From Chersky-840 sp035604715 (lineage in GTDB: Bacteria > Actinomycetota > Acidimicrobiia > Acidimicrobiales > UBA8190), in the NCBI GenBank assembly GCA_963731665.1, contig CAVSWP010000010.1:62001-126000 (forward strand): a stretch of DNA of 64,000 bases, in the 5' to 3' direction. Position 1 is the first letter of the stretch. Every line of letters begins with the position of its first letter. Below are positions 25,468 to 33,184 of this stretch, piece by piece. The position numbers were made by a program, and so were the translations under genes. The notes beneath the pieces were generated by a model, which worked only from the letters and a program-made list of their open reading frames with translations, ran no database searches and was not told where the DNA came from.

Positions 25468-27162
25468 CTACGTGCTCGTGGCCAGGTGTTCGTGCACGGA
25501 GCGCACGGCGCTCGATCCTTCCCCGACGGCGGCGGCGACCCGCTTGAGCGACCCGTGGCGCACATCGCCCGCCGCGAACACGCCCGGGGTCGAGGTCTCG
25601 AAGGGCAGGGGGTCGCGCCCGGCGAACGGCGAGTCGCCGATCTCCCCGTCCGGTACGTCGCGGTCGGTGAGGATGAACCCCCGGGAGTCGAGCGCCACGG
25701 CGCCGTCGAGCCACTCCGTCGCCGGTTCGGCTCCGATGAAGCAGAACAATCCGCCACAGCGGACCGTGGTACCGGTTCCCGTCGGGGTGTGTTCGAGCGT
25801 GACCTGCTCGAGATGGCCTGCACCGGCGAGCGCTCGCACCTCGGTGTTGGACAGGACCTCGATGCGCGGGTTGGCTTCGATCCGCTCGACCAGGTAGCGC
25901 GACATCGTCTCGGAGAGGTCGTCCCTGCGGATGGCGATGGAGACCTTGCAGCGTTGTTGGGCCATGTAGATGGCGGCCTGCCCGGCGGAGTTCCCACCCC
26001 CGACGACGATGACGTCCCTCCCCGTGCAAATTCGTGCTTCGAGGTCGGTGGCGGCGTAGTACACGCCGGCACCTTCGAAACGCTGGAGGTCGTCGACCGC
26101 CAGGCGCCGGTAGCGGGCACCGGAGGCGACGATCACCGCTCGGCAGGGGATCTCACTTCCGTCGGACAGGGTGACGACGTGGAACCCGTGTTCGGGCCGG
26201 AGGCCTGCCGCTTCACAGGGGGCATTGAGGCGCGCTCCGAGGCGCTGCGCTTGCATGGCGGTTCGGGAGGCGAGGTCTTCGCCCGAGATCCCGTTGGGGA
26301 AGCCCACATAGTTCTCGATGCGGGAGCTGGAGCCGGCCTGGCCTCCGACGGCGACGGCGTCGAGGGCGACGGTGTTGAGCCCTTCCGACGCGCCATAGAC
26401 GGCGGAGGCGAGGCCGGCGGGGCCCGTGCCGATCACGACGAGGTCGAACAAGGTGCCGGGGACGGGTCGGAAGGTGAGGCCGAGGTGCTCGGCGAGCTCT
26501 CCCGGAGAGGCGTGGCGCAGGACCGTCGTGGGAGTGATGACCGCCGGGGTGTCGGGAGGGCGCAGGCCCATGCTGGCGAGGAGCACGTCGGGGTCGAGGG
26601 CCTCCTCGAGGTCGATCCATTCGTGGGGGATGTGGGATCGGGTGGCGAACGACCGCAACGCCATGGCTTCGGAGGAGTACCGGGACCCCACGATCCGAAA
26701 CGCCCGGGCACCGGGGCCCAGGCGCAGGCGCTCTCGTCGGGCGGCGAAGGCGGTGAAGATGACGTCGGCAAGGTCGGGCTTGGCACCCATGAGGCGCCGG
26801 AAGTCATCTCGCCTGATCCGCAGGACGCGTCCGGGCTCGGTGACCCGGGCCGTCAAGTACGGCCGCTGTCCCGTCAACAGGCTCAGCTCTCCGAGGAACC
26901 CCCCGGCTCCGTACTCGGCGATGACGGCCTCACCTTCGATGTCCTGGCGCACGATCTCGACCTTGCCGTCGAGCACCACGAAGAAGTCGTAGAACAGGTC
27001 ACCCGCCCGGAAGAGGACGTCGCCGGCGCTGACGGGTTGCTCCTCGCCGAACGCCGCCAACTCCGCCAGGGCTGCGGCGTCCAACGACGGTTGCACGGCC
27101 CCGGTGTCGGAAAGAGGCGTTGTCGAGGCGCTCGCCACGCCATCATCGTCGTGGTTGCTCAT
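25468..27162 (-). CDS. Cyclic-nucleotide-binding domain fused to thioredoxin-reductase-like flavoprotein
   Basis: 564 residues from ATG 27162, which overlaps the TetR stop (ATGA). Residues ~25-140 form a Crp-like cNMP-binding domain (DVLFRAGDLFYDFFVVLDG, GGFLGELSLLTGQRPYLTAR). A thioredoxin-like linker (~160-235) follows. The rest is a two-dinucleotide-domain flavoprotein with FAD motif VIGTGPAGLASA and NAD(P)H motif VVGGGNSAGQAA, and the ATPGVFAAGDVR-like end (STPGVFAAGDVRHGS). The redox CxxC of true thioredoxin reductase is absent: YYAATDLEA stands in its place. Electron acceptor unknown; possibly a cAMP-responsive oxidoreductase, which the FHA-cyclase elsewhere in the window could in principle feed. 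Confidence 0.9.
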   Translation of the reverse strand: MSNHDDDGVASASTTPLSDTGAVQPSLDAAALAELAAFGEEQPVSAGDVLFRAGDLFYDFFVVLDGKVEIVRQDIEGEAVIAEYGAGGFLGELSLLTGQRPYLTARVTEPGRVLRIRRDDFRRLMGAKPDLADVIFTAFAARRERLRLGPGARAFRIVGSRYSSEAMALRSFATRSHIPHEWIDLEEALDPDVLLASMGLRPPDTPAVITPTTVLRHASPGELAEHLGLTFRPVPGTLFDLVVIGTGPAGLASAVYGASEGLNTVALDAVAVGGQAGSSSRIENYVGFPNGISGEDLASRTAMQAQRLGARLNAPCEAAGLRPEHGFHVVTLSDGSEIPCRAVIVASGARYRRLAVDDLQRFEGAGVYYAATDLEARICTGRDVIVVGGGNSAGQAAIYMAQQRCKVSIAIRRDDLSETMSRYLVERIEANPRIEVLSNTEVRALAGAGHLEQVTLEHTPTGTGTTVRCGGLFCFIGAEPATEWLDGAVALDSRGFILTDRDVPDGEIGDSPFAGRDPLPFETSTPGVFAAGDVRHGSLKRVAAAVGEGSSAVRSVHEHLATST

Positions 27163-27770
27163 GAGCCCGGTGCCGGTGGCGCGTGCGGCGTCGAGGTGGA
27201 CGCCAGGGCGATGCGAACCGATGCGGTGGCGGTGGCACCGGCAGCTCGCATGGGCTCGGTGCTCTTCATGGACTGGCTCAGCACGAAGGCCCCTTCGAGC
27301 AGCGAGATGAAGGTGAGCGCCAGCCGGCGGGCATCGCCCGGCGACAGGCCTTCGCCCTCGAAACGTCGCGCCCCGGCCTCGATCCAGGCGTCGAACACTT
27401 CGGCGGTTGCCACTCGGAGCTGTTCGTTGGTCGACGCCACCTCGAGGGCGACCGTGGCGATCGGGCAGGCGACGGCGAAGTCGCTCTCTTCCAGGGTTCT
27501 CGTGGCGCCGTGGAAGACCGCCGCGACGCTGGTAATCACGTCGGAGCACCGGTCCCATACCGCTTCGACCAGGGCTTGGTACTGGGCGCCCGACGAACGG
27601 ATGGCCGCCGCCGCCAACTCGTCCTTGCCCCCGGGGAAGTGGTGGTAGAGCGAGGAGAACGGCGCCCCGGCCTCGGCCAGGATCTGCTTGATCCCCGTCC
27701 CGGTCAGGCCTTGGCGCTGGAGCAGCGCGGCGCTGGCATGGACGAGACGGTCCCGTGTGTCGTTCACCAT
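27159..27770 (-). CDS. TetR-family transcriptional regulator
   Basis: 203 residues from ATG 27770 with a purine-rich GAGGAGGGCC before it; a longer reading from 27929 lacks support. The N-terminal HTH is clear (RLVHASAALLQRQGLTGTGI, ILAEAGAPFSSLYHHFPGGK), followed by a helical ligand-binding domain. The DNA-recognition helix part YHHFPGGKDEL is classic. It is the first gene of the operon with the flavoprotein and PhyH, so it probably controls its own operon and perhaps the divergent SnoaL-like gene across the 100-bp spacer. Inducer unknown. Confidence 0.88.
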   Translation of the reverse strand: MVNDTRDRLVHASAALLQRQGLTGTGIKQILAEAGAPFSSLYHHFPGGKDELAAAAIRSSGAQYQALVEAVWDRCSDVITSVAAVFHGATRTLEESDFAVACPIATVALEVASTNEQLRVATAEVFDAWIEAGARRFEGEGLSPGDARRLALTFISLLEGAFVLSQSMKSTEPMRAAGATATASVRIALASTSTPHAPPAPGS

Positions 27771-27872
27771 GGCCCTCCTCTCCGCCCGCAGCCACCACCG
27801 GCTCCGGCCCGCTTGCCGGCTGCCGGACAGTGTAGCTAGTCTCGGATTGGATCGATCTATCCAGGAGTCACG

Positions 27873-28331
27873 ATGTACAAAGCAGCTGTTCGCTGGGTGA
27901 TTCGTCGCAATGTCCGGGCGCTGCGCCACGGGGACCCCGCTCCCTTGCTGGCCGGCTACGCCGAGGACGCCGTGCTCGTGTTCCCGGGTCAGAGCTCATG
28001 GAGCGGGGAGCATCGGGGCAAGGCGGCCATCGAGGCCTTCCTGCGTCGCTTCCTCGAGGCCGGCATCGTGGGCGAGACCCACGACATCCTCGTCAACGGG
28101 CCGCCGTGGCGCACCACGGTCTGTGTCCTGTTCTCCGACCGCGCCGTCGATGCGAGCGGCACCGTGGTGTACGAGAACCGCGCCGTGCTGTTCGGTCGCA
28201 TGGTGTGGGGGAAGATCGTGTACCACGAGGACTTCGAGGACACCCACAAGGTGGAGCAGTTCGACCGGTACCTGGCACAACGCCAGCCGCCGTTGTCGTC
28301 GCTGTCCGGGACCTGGCCGCCTGTGACCTAG
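27873..28331 (+). CDS. SnoaL-like / NTF2-fold protein
   Basis: 152 residues from ATG 27873, with an AGGAG Shine-Dalgarno at about 27862-27866. Pattern: VIRRNVRALRHGDPAPLLAG, YAEDAVLVFPGQSSWSGEHRG, then KAAIEAFLRRFLEAG and a strand-rich end with YHEDFEDTHKVEQFD. Small NTF2-like fold of unknown substrate. It is divergent from the TetR gene, and TetR targets are often such neighbours, so it may belong to the same regulon (inference). Confidence 0.78.
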   Translation: MYKAAVRWVIRRNVRALRHGDPAPLLAGYAEDAVLVFPGQSSWSGEHRGKAAIEAFLRRFLEAGIVGETHDILVNGPPWRTTVCVLFSDRAVDASGTVVYENRAVLFGRMVWGKIVYHEDFEDTHKVEQFDRYLAQRQPPLSSLSGTWPPVT

Positions 28332-28344
28332 ACGTCCGGGTCAC
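28323..28344. terminator. Candidate terminator hairpin between convergent genes
   Basis: GTGACC (28323-28328) and GGTCAC (28339-28344) form a 6-bp stem around a 10-base loop at the end of the SnoaL-like gene, facing the lipoprotein gene stop. No U-tract; weak. Confidence 0.3.
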
Positions 28345-28355
28345 GGGCGCCGGCG

Positions 28356-28922
28356 TCAGCCGATGGTGGTCGGCCGGCAGCTCCCCGGGGCCCAGTTCCA
28401 CAAGGTGAGGATGGCGGCCGGCACCGTCACGGTGCAGGCGGTGCCGTCGGCGGTGCCGGCGAGCCCGACGTCTGAGGCCTTCCACGTCCCGCCGCTGGGC
28501 CGCTCGAAGAGCAGGTAGGCGCCGTCGTCCTGGACCGAGACCTGGGCTCGCGTGGACGAAGAGCTCGGCACCAGACCGGCTCCCGCCCAGTAGGTGGCGG
28601 TGGCGGCGTCGTATGCGTAGTAGGTCTCGTCGGGGACCAGCCCGGTGTAGGCCGACGGGGGAAGGCTGTTGAGCGCCGCGCCCGCCGCCACGAGCTGGGA
28701 CCGGATCTCGTCGGTGACGACGAGGTTCGACGTCGGCGTCGTGGTCGTGTTGGGGGGGAGGCTGGTGGCGGACGTCGAGGGCGTGAGGGTGGTCGGGGGC
28801 GTGGTGGTTCGGCTGGTCGAGCGGGTGGGGCCCGCCGAGCACGCGGAGAGCCCGACCGCGCCCAGGACGACGACCGCCACCAGCCCCGGGCGCCCCCCGA
28901 GCGCGCCCCGTCGGGCGCTCAC
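28356..28922 (-). CDS. Lipoprotein of unknown function
   Basis: 188 residues from GTG 28922, overlapping the aquaporin stop (GTGA). The signal sequence LVAVVVLGAVGLSAC ends in a lipobox Cys. A Thr/Ser/Pro-rich spacer of ~45 residues follows, then a ~115-residue domain with TDEIRSQLVAAGAALNSLPP, DETYYAYDAATATYWAGAGL and a Cys pair near the end (GTACTV, PGSCRP) that may form a disulphide. No family recognised. Translationally coupled to the aquaporin gene, which suggests shared control but not a known joint task. Confidence 0.75.
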   Translation of the reverse strand: MSARRGALGGRPGLVAVVVLGAVGLSACSAGPTRSTSRTTTPPTTLTPSTSATSLPPNTTTTPTSNLVVTDEIRSQLVAAGAALNSLPPSAYTGLVPDETYYAYDAATATYWAGAGLVPSSSSTRAQVSVQDDGAYLLFERPSGGTWKASDVGLAGTADGTACTVTVPAAILTLWNWAPGSCRPTTIG

Positions 28923-29662
28923 GCGTCGGCCGGGTCGAGCGCGGGCTCGGGCTCGGATTCCTCCTGCGGGTAGATGAGCAGGTGGAGCAGGGCCGCCAAC
29001 GCCCCGCCCACCAGGGGGGCGGCGATGAACAGCCAGACCTGGTGCAGCGCCGTCCCTCCCACGATGAGCGCCGGTCCCAGGCTGCGGGCGGGGTTCACCG
29101 ACGTACCCGTGATCGGGATGCCGATCAGGTGCACCACGGTGAGGGTGAGCCCGATCACCATCCCGGCGGTGGCGGTGTTCCCGATCTTGCTGGTGACTCC
29201 CAGGATCACGAATACGAAGAAGGCGGTGAGCACGACCTCGGCCAGAAACGCCCCTCCGGCACTGATGTGGATATGGCTCGCCGCTCCCCACCCGTCGGTC
29301 CCGAGCCCGGTCGTCGTCCTGTCGTACAGGGGCGACGCGCTGAAGGTGGCCCACAGGAGCAGGGCCCCGAGGAACCCGCCGACGAACTGGGCCACCCAGT
29401 ACCCCACGGCCTCGACGAGGGTGATGCGACCGGCCAGAAGGGCGCCGATGGTGACGGCGGGGTTGACGTGGCATCCGGAGATGGGGCCGAGCACGTAGGC
29501 CAGAGCCAGCAGCGTGAGGCCGAAGGCCAGGGCGGTGGCCACGACCCCGGCGTAGAAGCTCGTCCCGGTGGCACCGAAGCCGAACGAGAGCGTGGCCACC
29601 CCGACGGCGAAGTAGACCAGGATCAAGGTTCCCAGGAGCTCGGCGGTCAGCTTTCGAGTCAT
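28919..29662 (-). CDS. Aquaporin (MIP family, AqpZ-like)
   Basis: 247 residues with six TM helices and the two half-helix motifs HVNPAVT and SVNPARS. The selectivity-filter positions near the second motif look water-specific: His in VVHLIGIP, Thr and Arg in GTSVNPARS, as in AqpZ. The acidic C-terminal tail (EESEPEPALDPADA) is extra. It would allow water flux across the membrane. Placed beside a KdpD/KdpE-type two-component system, so both osmotic response and potassium sensing may be grouped here (inference). Confidence 0.9.
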   Translation of the reverse strand: MTRKLTAELLGTLILVYFAVGVATLSFGFGATGTSFYAGVVATALAFGLTLLALAYVLGPISGCHVNPAVTIGALLAGRITLVEAVGYWVAQFVGGFLGALLLWATFSASPLYDRTTTGLGTDGWGAASHIHISAGGAFLAEVVLTAFFVFVILGVTSKIGNTATAGMVIGLTLTVVHLIGIPITGTSVNPARSLGPALIVGGTALHQVWLFIAAPLVGGALAALLHLLIYPQEESEPEPALDPADA

Positions 29663-29749
29663 CGACTACCCCCTTCGCCAAGGTGCGTCGCGAGGCTAAT
29701 TCCCCCGGGCGGACCCGTGGGGGTTCCGGGCACGCCGAACGACGCCCGC

Positions 29750-30439
29750 CTAGCGGGTGTGCTCGCCCACGAGCTCGTAGCCGATCCCCGGGTGGGTGCG
29801 CAGAATCTCGCCCTTCTCGTCCCCGAGCTTGCGCCGCAGACGGTATACGTACACCCGCAGATACTGCGTCTCCGTGCCGTAGTGGGGTCCCCAGACGTGC
29901 TCGAGGATCATGCGGTGGGTGCAGATCTTCCCGGCATTGCGGGCGAGGAAGACGAGGAGGGCGAACTCGCGGGTGGTGAGCTCGAGGGGCCGCCCGTCCA
30001 TCCGAGCCTCGTGATGAACGGCGTCGAGCTCGAGCGCCCCGACCACGATGTCCTTGGACTGCTCGTCGTCGCTCTCCGAGGCGCGGTGACGAAGAGCGAC
30101 GCGCAGGCGGGCCTCGAGCTCACCCATCCCGAACGGCTTGGTCATGTAGTCGTCGGCCCCGCCGTCGAGCGAGGCGATCTTGCGATCCTCGGTGCCGTCC
30201 GCGGACAGCACGATGATGGGGACGTTGCTCCACTGGCGGATCCTTCGACATACCTCCATACCGTCGAGATCGGGCAGGCCGAGGTCGAGGACGATGATGT
30301 CGGGCGCTCCGATGGCTGCCTGGGAGATGCCTTGCTCACCCGTGGACGCCACCAGCACGCTGTGGCCGAGCGCGCTGAGGCCGATCCGCAGCACCCGGAG
30401 CAATGCCTGGTCGTCGTCGATGGCGAGGACCCGGGCCAC
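29750..30439 (-). CDS. kdpE: OmpR/PhoB-type response regulator, KdpE-like
   Basis: 229 residues from GTG 30439, directly adjacent to the stop of the sensor kinase gene. The receiver domain has the acidic pocket (IDDDQALL), phospho-acceptor Asp in IIVLDLGLPDLDG, Thr/Ser in VLSADG and Lys in MTKPFGMGEL. The C-terminal winged helix ends RVYVYRLRRKLGDEKGEIL, RTHPGIGYEL, close to KdpE. It would control potassium-related genes on activation by the split KdpD next to it. No kdpFABC lies in the window. Confidence 0.85.
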   Translation of the reverse strand: MARVLAIDDDQALLRVLRIGLSALGHSVLVASTGEQGISQAAIGAPDIIVLDLGLPDLDGMEVCRRIRQWSNVPIIVLSADGTEDRKIASLDGGADDYMTKPFGMGELEARLRVALRHRASESDDEQSKDIVVGALELDAVHHEARMDGRPLELTTREFALLVFLARNAGKICTHRMILEHVWGPHYGTETQYLRVYVYRLRRKLGDEKGEILRTHPGIGYELVGEHTR

Positions 30440-31924
30440 CTAGGGCACGACCACGGTGACTCGTGCCGGGGGCAGGGTGAAGCAGAAGCGGGCGCCCCCA
30501 TCGGGTGAGTCCTCGACCCAGATCTCCTGTCCGTGCGCCTCGACGAAGGCTTTGGCGATGGAAAGACCCACGCCGGTGCCGCCCGACGCTCCGCTCCGAT
30601 TGAACATGCGGAACACATTGGTGCGTTCGGCCCGGGCGATGCCCGGACCCCTGTCCTGCACGGAAACCTGCACCAGTCCGTCCTCTCGAAGCGAGGCGGA
30701 TATGGCGATGGCGGTGTGCGGCGGGGCGTGGCGGACGGCGTTGTCGAGGAGGTTGGCGAAGACCTGACCGATCAGGAGGTGGTCGACGTCCACCAGTGGG
30801 AGGTCGGGGTCGATGGTGACGGTGATGTCGGCGGGGTCCGAGACCGGCCCGAAGTTGCGAAGTGCGTCGTTGACGAGATCGCCGACGGTGATCGGCTCGT
30901 TTCGAAGCTCGAGCGCGCCGGATTGGACGCGCGAGAGATCGAGGAGATTGGTGACGAGGCGGTCGAGACGGTCCGTCTGGTTGTCGATGAGCGCCAGCAG
31001 CTCCTCGCGGTCGGCGAAGTGCAGGGCCGCCTCGGTGTTGCGCAAGGTGGACGCCGACGCCTTGATCGTGGCCAGAGGGGTGCGAAGGTCGTGGGACACC
31101 GCGTTCACCAGCGCCCGTTGCAGGCGATCGACCTCTTCGAGCAGTCCGGTCCGCAATGCCTGCTCGCGCAGTTGGACGCGTTCGAGGGCAAGGGCCATGT
31201 GATTGGCGAAGGTGTGCAGCAATTCCTGCTCGTGCACACTCCGACCGGCACCCCAGAGATGAAGGAGCCCGATCGGACGACCCGTGGCGATGAGGGCGAC
31301 GATTTGCGCCTGTCCCTGGGGCGACGTCTTGGACACACTCAGGCTGGCGGGCATCCCCGGTACCGGTGCGACCCCGCGTAATTCCTCGTCGGTCAGGGGC
31401 TCACCGGCTGAAGCCACCACCTCCAGCTGGGCGCCCACCGGCAGGACCAGGGCCACGCTGCGCAAGGTGAACGCCTCGTGGACGGTGGTCACGATGAGCT
31501 CGAGGATCTCCGAAAGCGGTCGGTCCTCGATGAGGAGGTCGGTCAGCTCGAAGAGCCGCCGTATGGCCTGTTCGTGCTGATGGGCTTCGGCGCGCGCCGA
31601 CTCGAGCCGAGCGACCACTCGGGCCACGAGCAGCATGACGGCGACGTACACGCCCAGAACCGCCCAATTCTCACCGGTCCCCACCGACAGCGTGTAGTAG
31701 GGGGGGATGAACACCAGGTCGTAGACGATGAACCCGGAGACCACCCCGAAGACGCCGGCGGGGAACCCTCCCACGACCACGCCGGTCACCACCGGGACGA
31801 TGAGCACCAGCCCGGTGGTGGCGATGCTCACATGGCTCCGCAGCGGGATCATGACAGCCACCAGGGCCGCCATGACGGCAGATGCAGCGATCGATCCGAC
31901 CAAGCCGCGCCGGCTTCTCTCCAT
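30440..31924 (-). CDS. kdpD: KdpD-like histidine kinase lacking the N-terminal KdpD sensor domain
   Basis: 494 residues from ATG 31924 (the in-frame extension to 32086 is not supported). Four closely packed TM helices (about 10-95, e.g. VSIATTGLVLIVPVVTGVVV, GVFGVVSGFIVYDLVFIPP) as in KdpD, a GAF domain (~125-255), HisKA with NAVSHDLRTPLATIK (His ~276), and HATPase with NLLDNAVRHAP, DRGPGIA and GGTGVGLSIAK. This corresponds to the C-terminal half of E. coli KdpD. The N-terminal half is encoded by a separate divergent gene at 32010. The regulator gene follows with no gap. Confidence 0.88.
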   Translation of the reverse strand: MERSRRGLVGSIAASAVMAALVAVMIPLRSHVSIATTGLVLIVPVVTGVVVGGFPAGVFGVVSGFIVYDLVFIPPYYTLSVGTGENWAVLGVYVAVMLLVARVVARLESARAEAHQHEQAIRRLFELTDLLIEDRPLSEILELIVTTVHEAFTLRSVALVLPVGAQLEVVASAGEPLTDEELRGVAPVPGMPASLSVSKTSPQGQAQIVALIATGRPIGLLHLWGAGRSVHEQELLHTFANHMALALERVQLREQALRTGLLEEVDRLQRALVNAVSHDLRTPLATIKASASTLRNTEAALHFADREELLALIDNQTDRLDRLVTNLLDLSRVQSGALELRNEPITVGDLVNDALRNFGPVSDPADITVTIDPDLPLVDVDHLLIGQVFANLLDNAVRHAPPHTAIAISASLREDGLVQVSVQDRGPGIARAERTNVFRMFNRSGASGGTGVGLSIAKAFVEAHGQEIWVEDSPDGGARFCFTLPPARVTVVVP

Positions 31925-31996
31925 GTGCTCTCCCTGGCGTCGCTGGACTCCCACGATATCGGCGCCCCGTTTCCTCCCGCCCACCTGGTGACCGGG

Positions 31997-32002
31997 CACA
32001 AT
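31997..32002 (+). promoter_or_regulatory. Candidate -10 element CACAAT for a leaderless mRNA
   Basis: CACAAT ends 7 bases before ATG 32010, with no Shine-Dalgarno, so transcription likely starts at or next to that ATG. This favours 32010 over the ATG at 32001, which overlaps the hexamer. Confidence 0.5.
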
Positions 32003-32009
32003 GGGGCGC

Positions 32010-33179
32010 ATGACCGATTTCGCCCCGGCAGACCGCAACGAGTCGGTCGAGGACGATGCCGTGGGCCCTACGGGCCGGTTCCGCATCTACATGGGAGCGG
32101 TCGCCGGCGTGGGAAAGACCTTTGCCATGCTCGACGAGGGGTGGCGTCGACACCGCCGTGGCACGGACGTGGTGGTCGGGTTCGTCGAGACCCATGGGCG
32201 ACCCCGTACCGCCGAGCTGATTCGGGACCTCGAAGTCGTCCCCCGCAAGGTCGTCTCCTACCGGGGCTCGCAATTCGAGGAGATGGACGTCGACGCCGTG
32301 CTCGCCCGTCACCCCGAGCTGGCGCTGGTGGACGAGCTCGCCCACACCAATGTCCCCGACTCGGGGCGCCACGAGAAGCGGTGGCAGGACGTCATGGAGC
32401 TCATCGACGACGGGATCGCGGTGATCACCACGGTGAACGTGCAGCACCTCGAGAGCATCGCCGACGCCGTCGAGCGCATGACGGCCACCCGGGTCCGGGA
32501 ACGGGTACCCGACTGGGTCGTGCGCCGGGCGGACCAACTCGAGCTCATCGATTCGTCGCCCGAGGCTCTGCGCCGTCGCATGGTGCACGGGAACATCTAT
32601 CCGGCCGAGAAGGTGCCCGACGCCCTAACGCACTTCTTCCGCACCGAGAACCTGGTCGCGCTGCGCGAGCTCGCCCTTCGTTTCGTTGCCGACGAGACAG
32701 AGGAGGAGCTGCTCGCCTACCTGGGCGATCGGCATCCGGACTCGCTGTGGGAGACCAGGGAGCGGATCATGGTGGCGGCCACCGGGGCTCCGGGGACCGA
32801 CGCCGTGATCCGGCGAGCGGCGCGCATCGCCCTGAGGACCAAGGCCGATCTCCACGCCGTGCATATCGTGGGCGCCGAACAGACACGCCGTGGCTCTGGG
32901 GACGAGCTTGACGCCCTGCACAAGCTGGCCGATGACCTCGGGGCCGAATGGGTCGTGCTCCATGGCGACGAGCCCGCCCGTGCCCTCGTCGACTACGCCC
33001 GCGAGCACCAGGTGACCCAGATCGTCCTGGGATCGAGTCGACGGAGTCGCTGGGAGGAGCTCACGAAAGGCTCCGTGGTCCAGCGGGTGCTGCGCTTTGC
33101 CGCCGACTGCGATGTCGACGTGCACGTCATCGCCCGGCGCGACGTGGAGGTCGTCGACGGGCCCGAGCAGTCGGAGTAG
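32010..33179 (+). CDS. Stand-alone KdpD N-terminal sensor domain with universal-stress-protein domain
   Basis: 389 residues. The KdpD domain (about 20-230) has Walker A GAVAGVGKTFAM, and the KdpD signature VDELAHTNVPDSGRHEKRWQ with TTVNVQHLESI. A USP-like domain (about 240-385) has VAATGAPGTDAVIRRAARIA and IVLGSSRRSRWEELTKGSVV. These are the first two domains of full-length KdpD, which normally continue into the TM and kinase parts; here a stop follows and the kinase is a separate divergent gene. The protein is cytosolic by sequence and could bind c-di-AMP via the USP region as reported for KdpD homologues (inference). It ends 5 bases from a convergent kinase gene. Confidence 0.9.
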   Translation: MTDFAPADRNESVEDDAVGPTGRFRIYMGAVAGVGKTFAMLDEGWRRHRRGTDVVVGFVETHGRPRTAELIRDLEVVPRKVVSYRGSQFEEMDVDAVLARHPELALVDELAHTNVPDSGRHEKRWQDVMELIDDGIAVITTVNVQHLESIADAVERMTATRVRERVPDWVVRRADQLELIDSSPEALRRRMVHGNIYPAEKVPDALTHFFRTENLVALRELALRFVADETEEELLAYLGDRHPDSLWETRERIMVAATGAPGTDAVIRRAARIALRTKADLHAVHIVGAEQTRRGSGDELDALHKLADDLGAEWVVLHGDEPARALVDYAREHQVTQIVLGSSRRSRWEELTKGSVVQRVLRFAADCDVDVHVIARRDVEVVDGPEQSE

Positions 33180-33184
33180 CTGGC

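Noticed and set aside
25072..27648. 858-codon plus-strand ORF opposite the flavoprotein and PhyH genes
   Set aside because: Antisense to two clear enzymes and without protein-like motifs; a high-GC shadow.
27159..27929. Longer TetR starting at 27929
   Set aside because: The extra N-terminus is not TetR-like and overlaps the divergent SnoaL-like gene; ATG 27770 has a good ribosome site.
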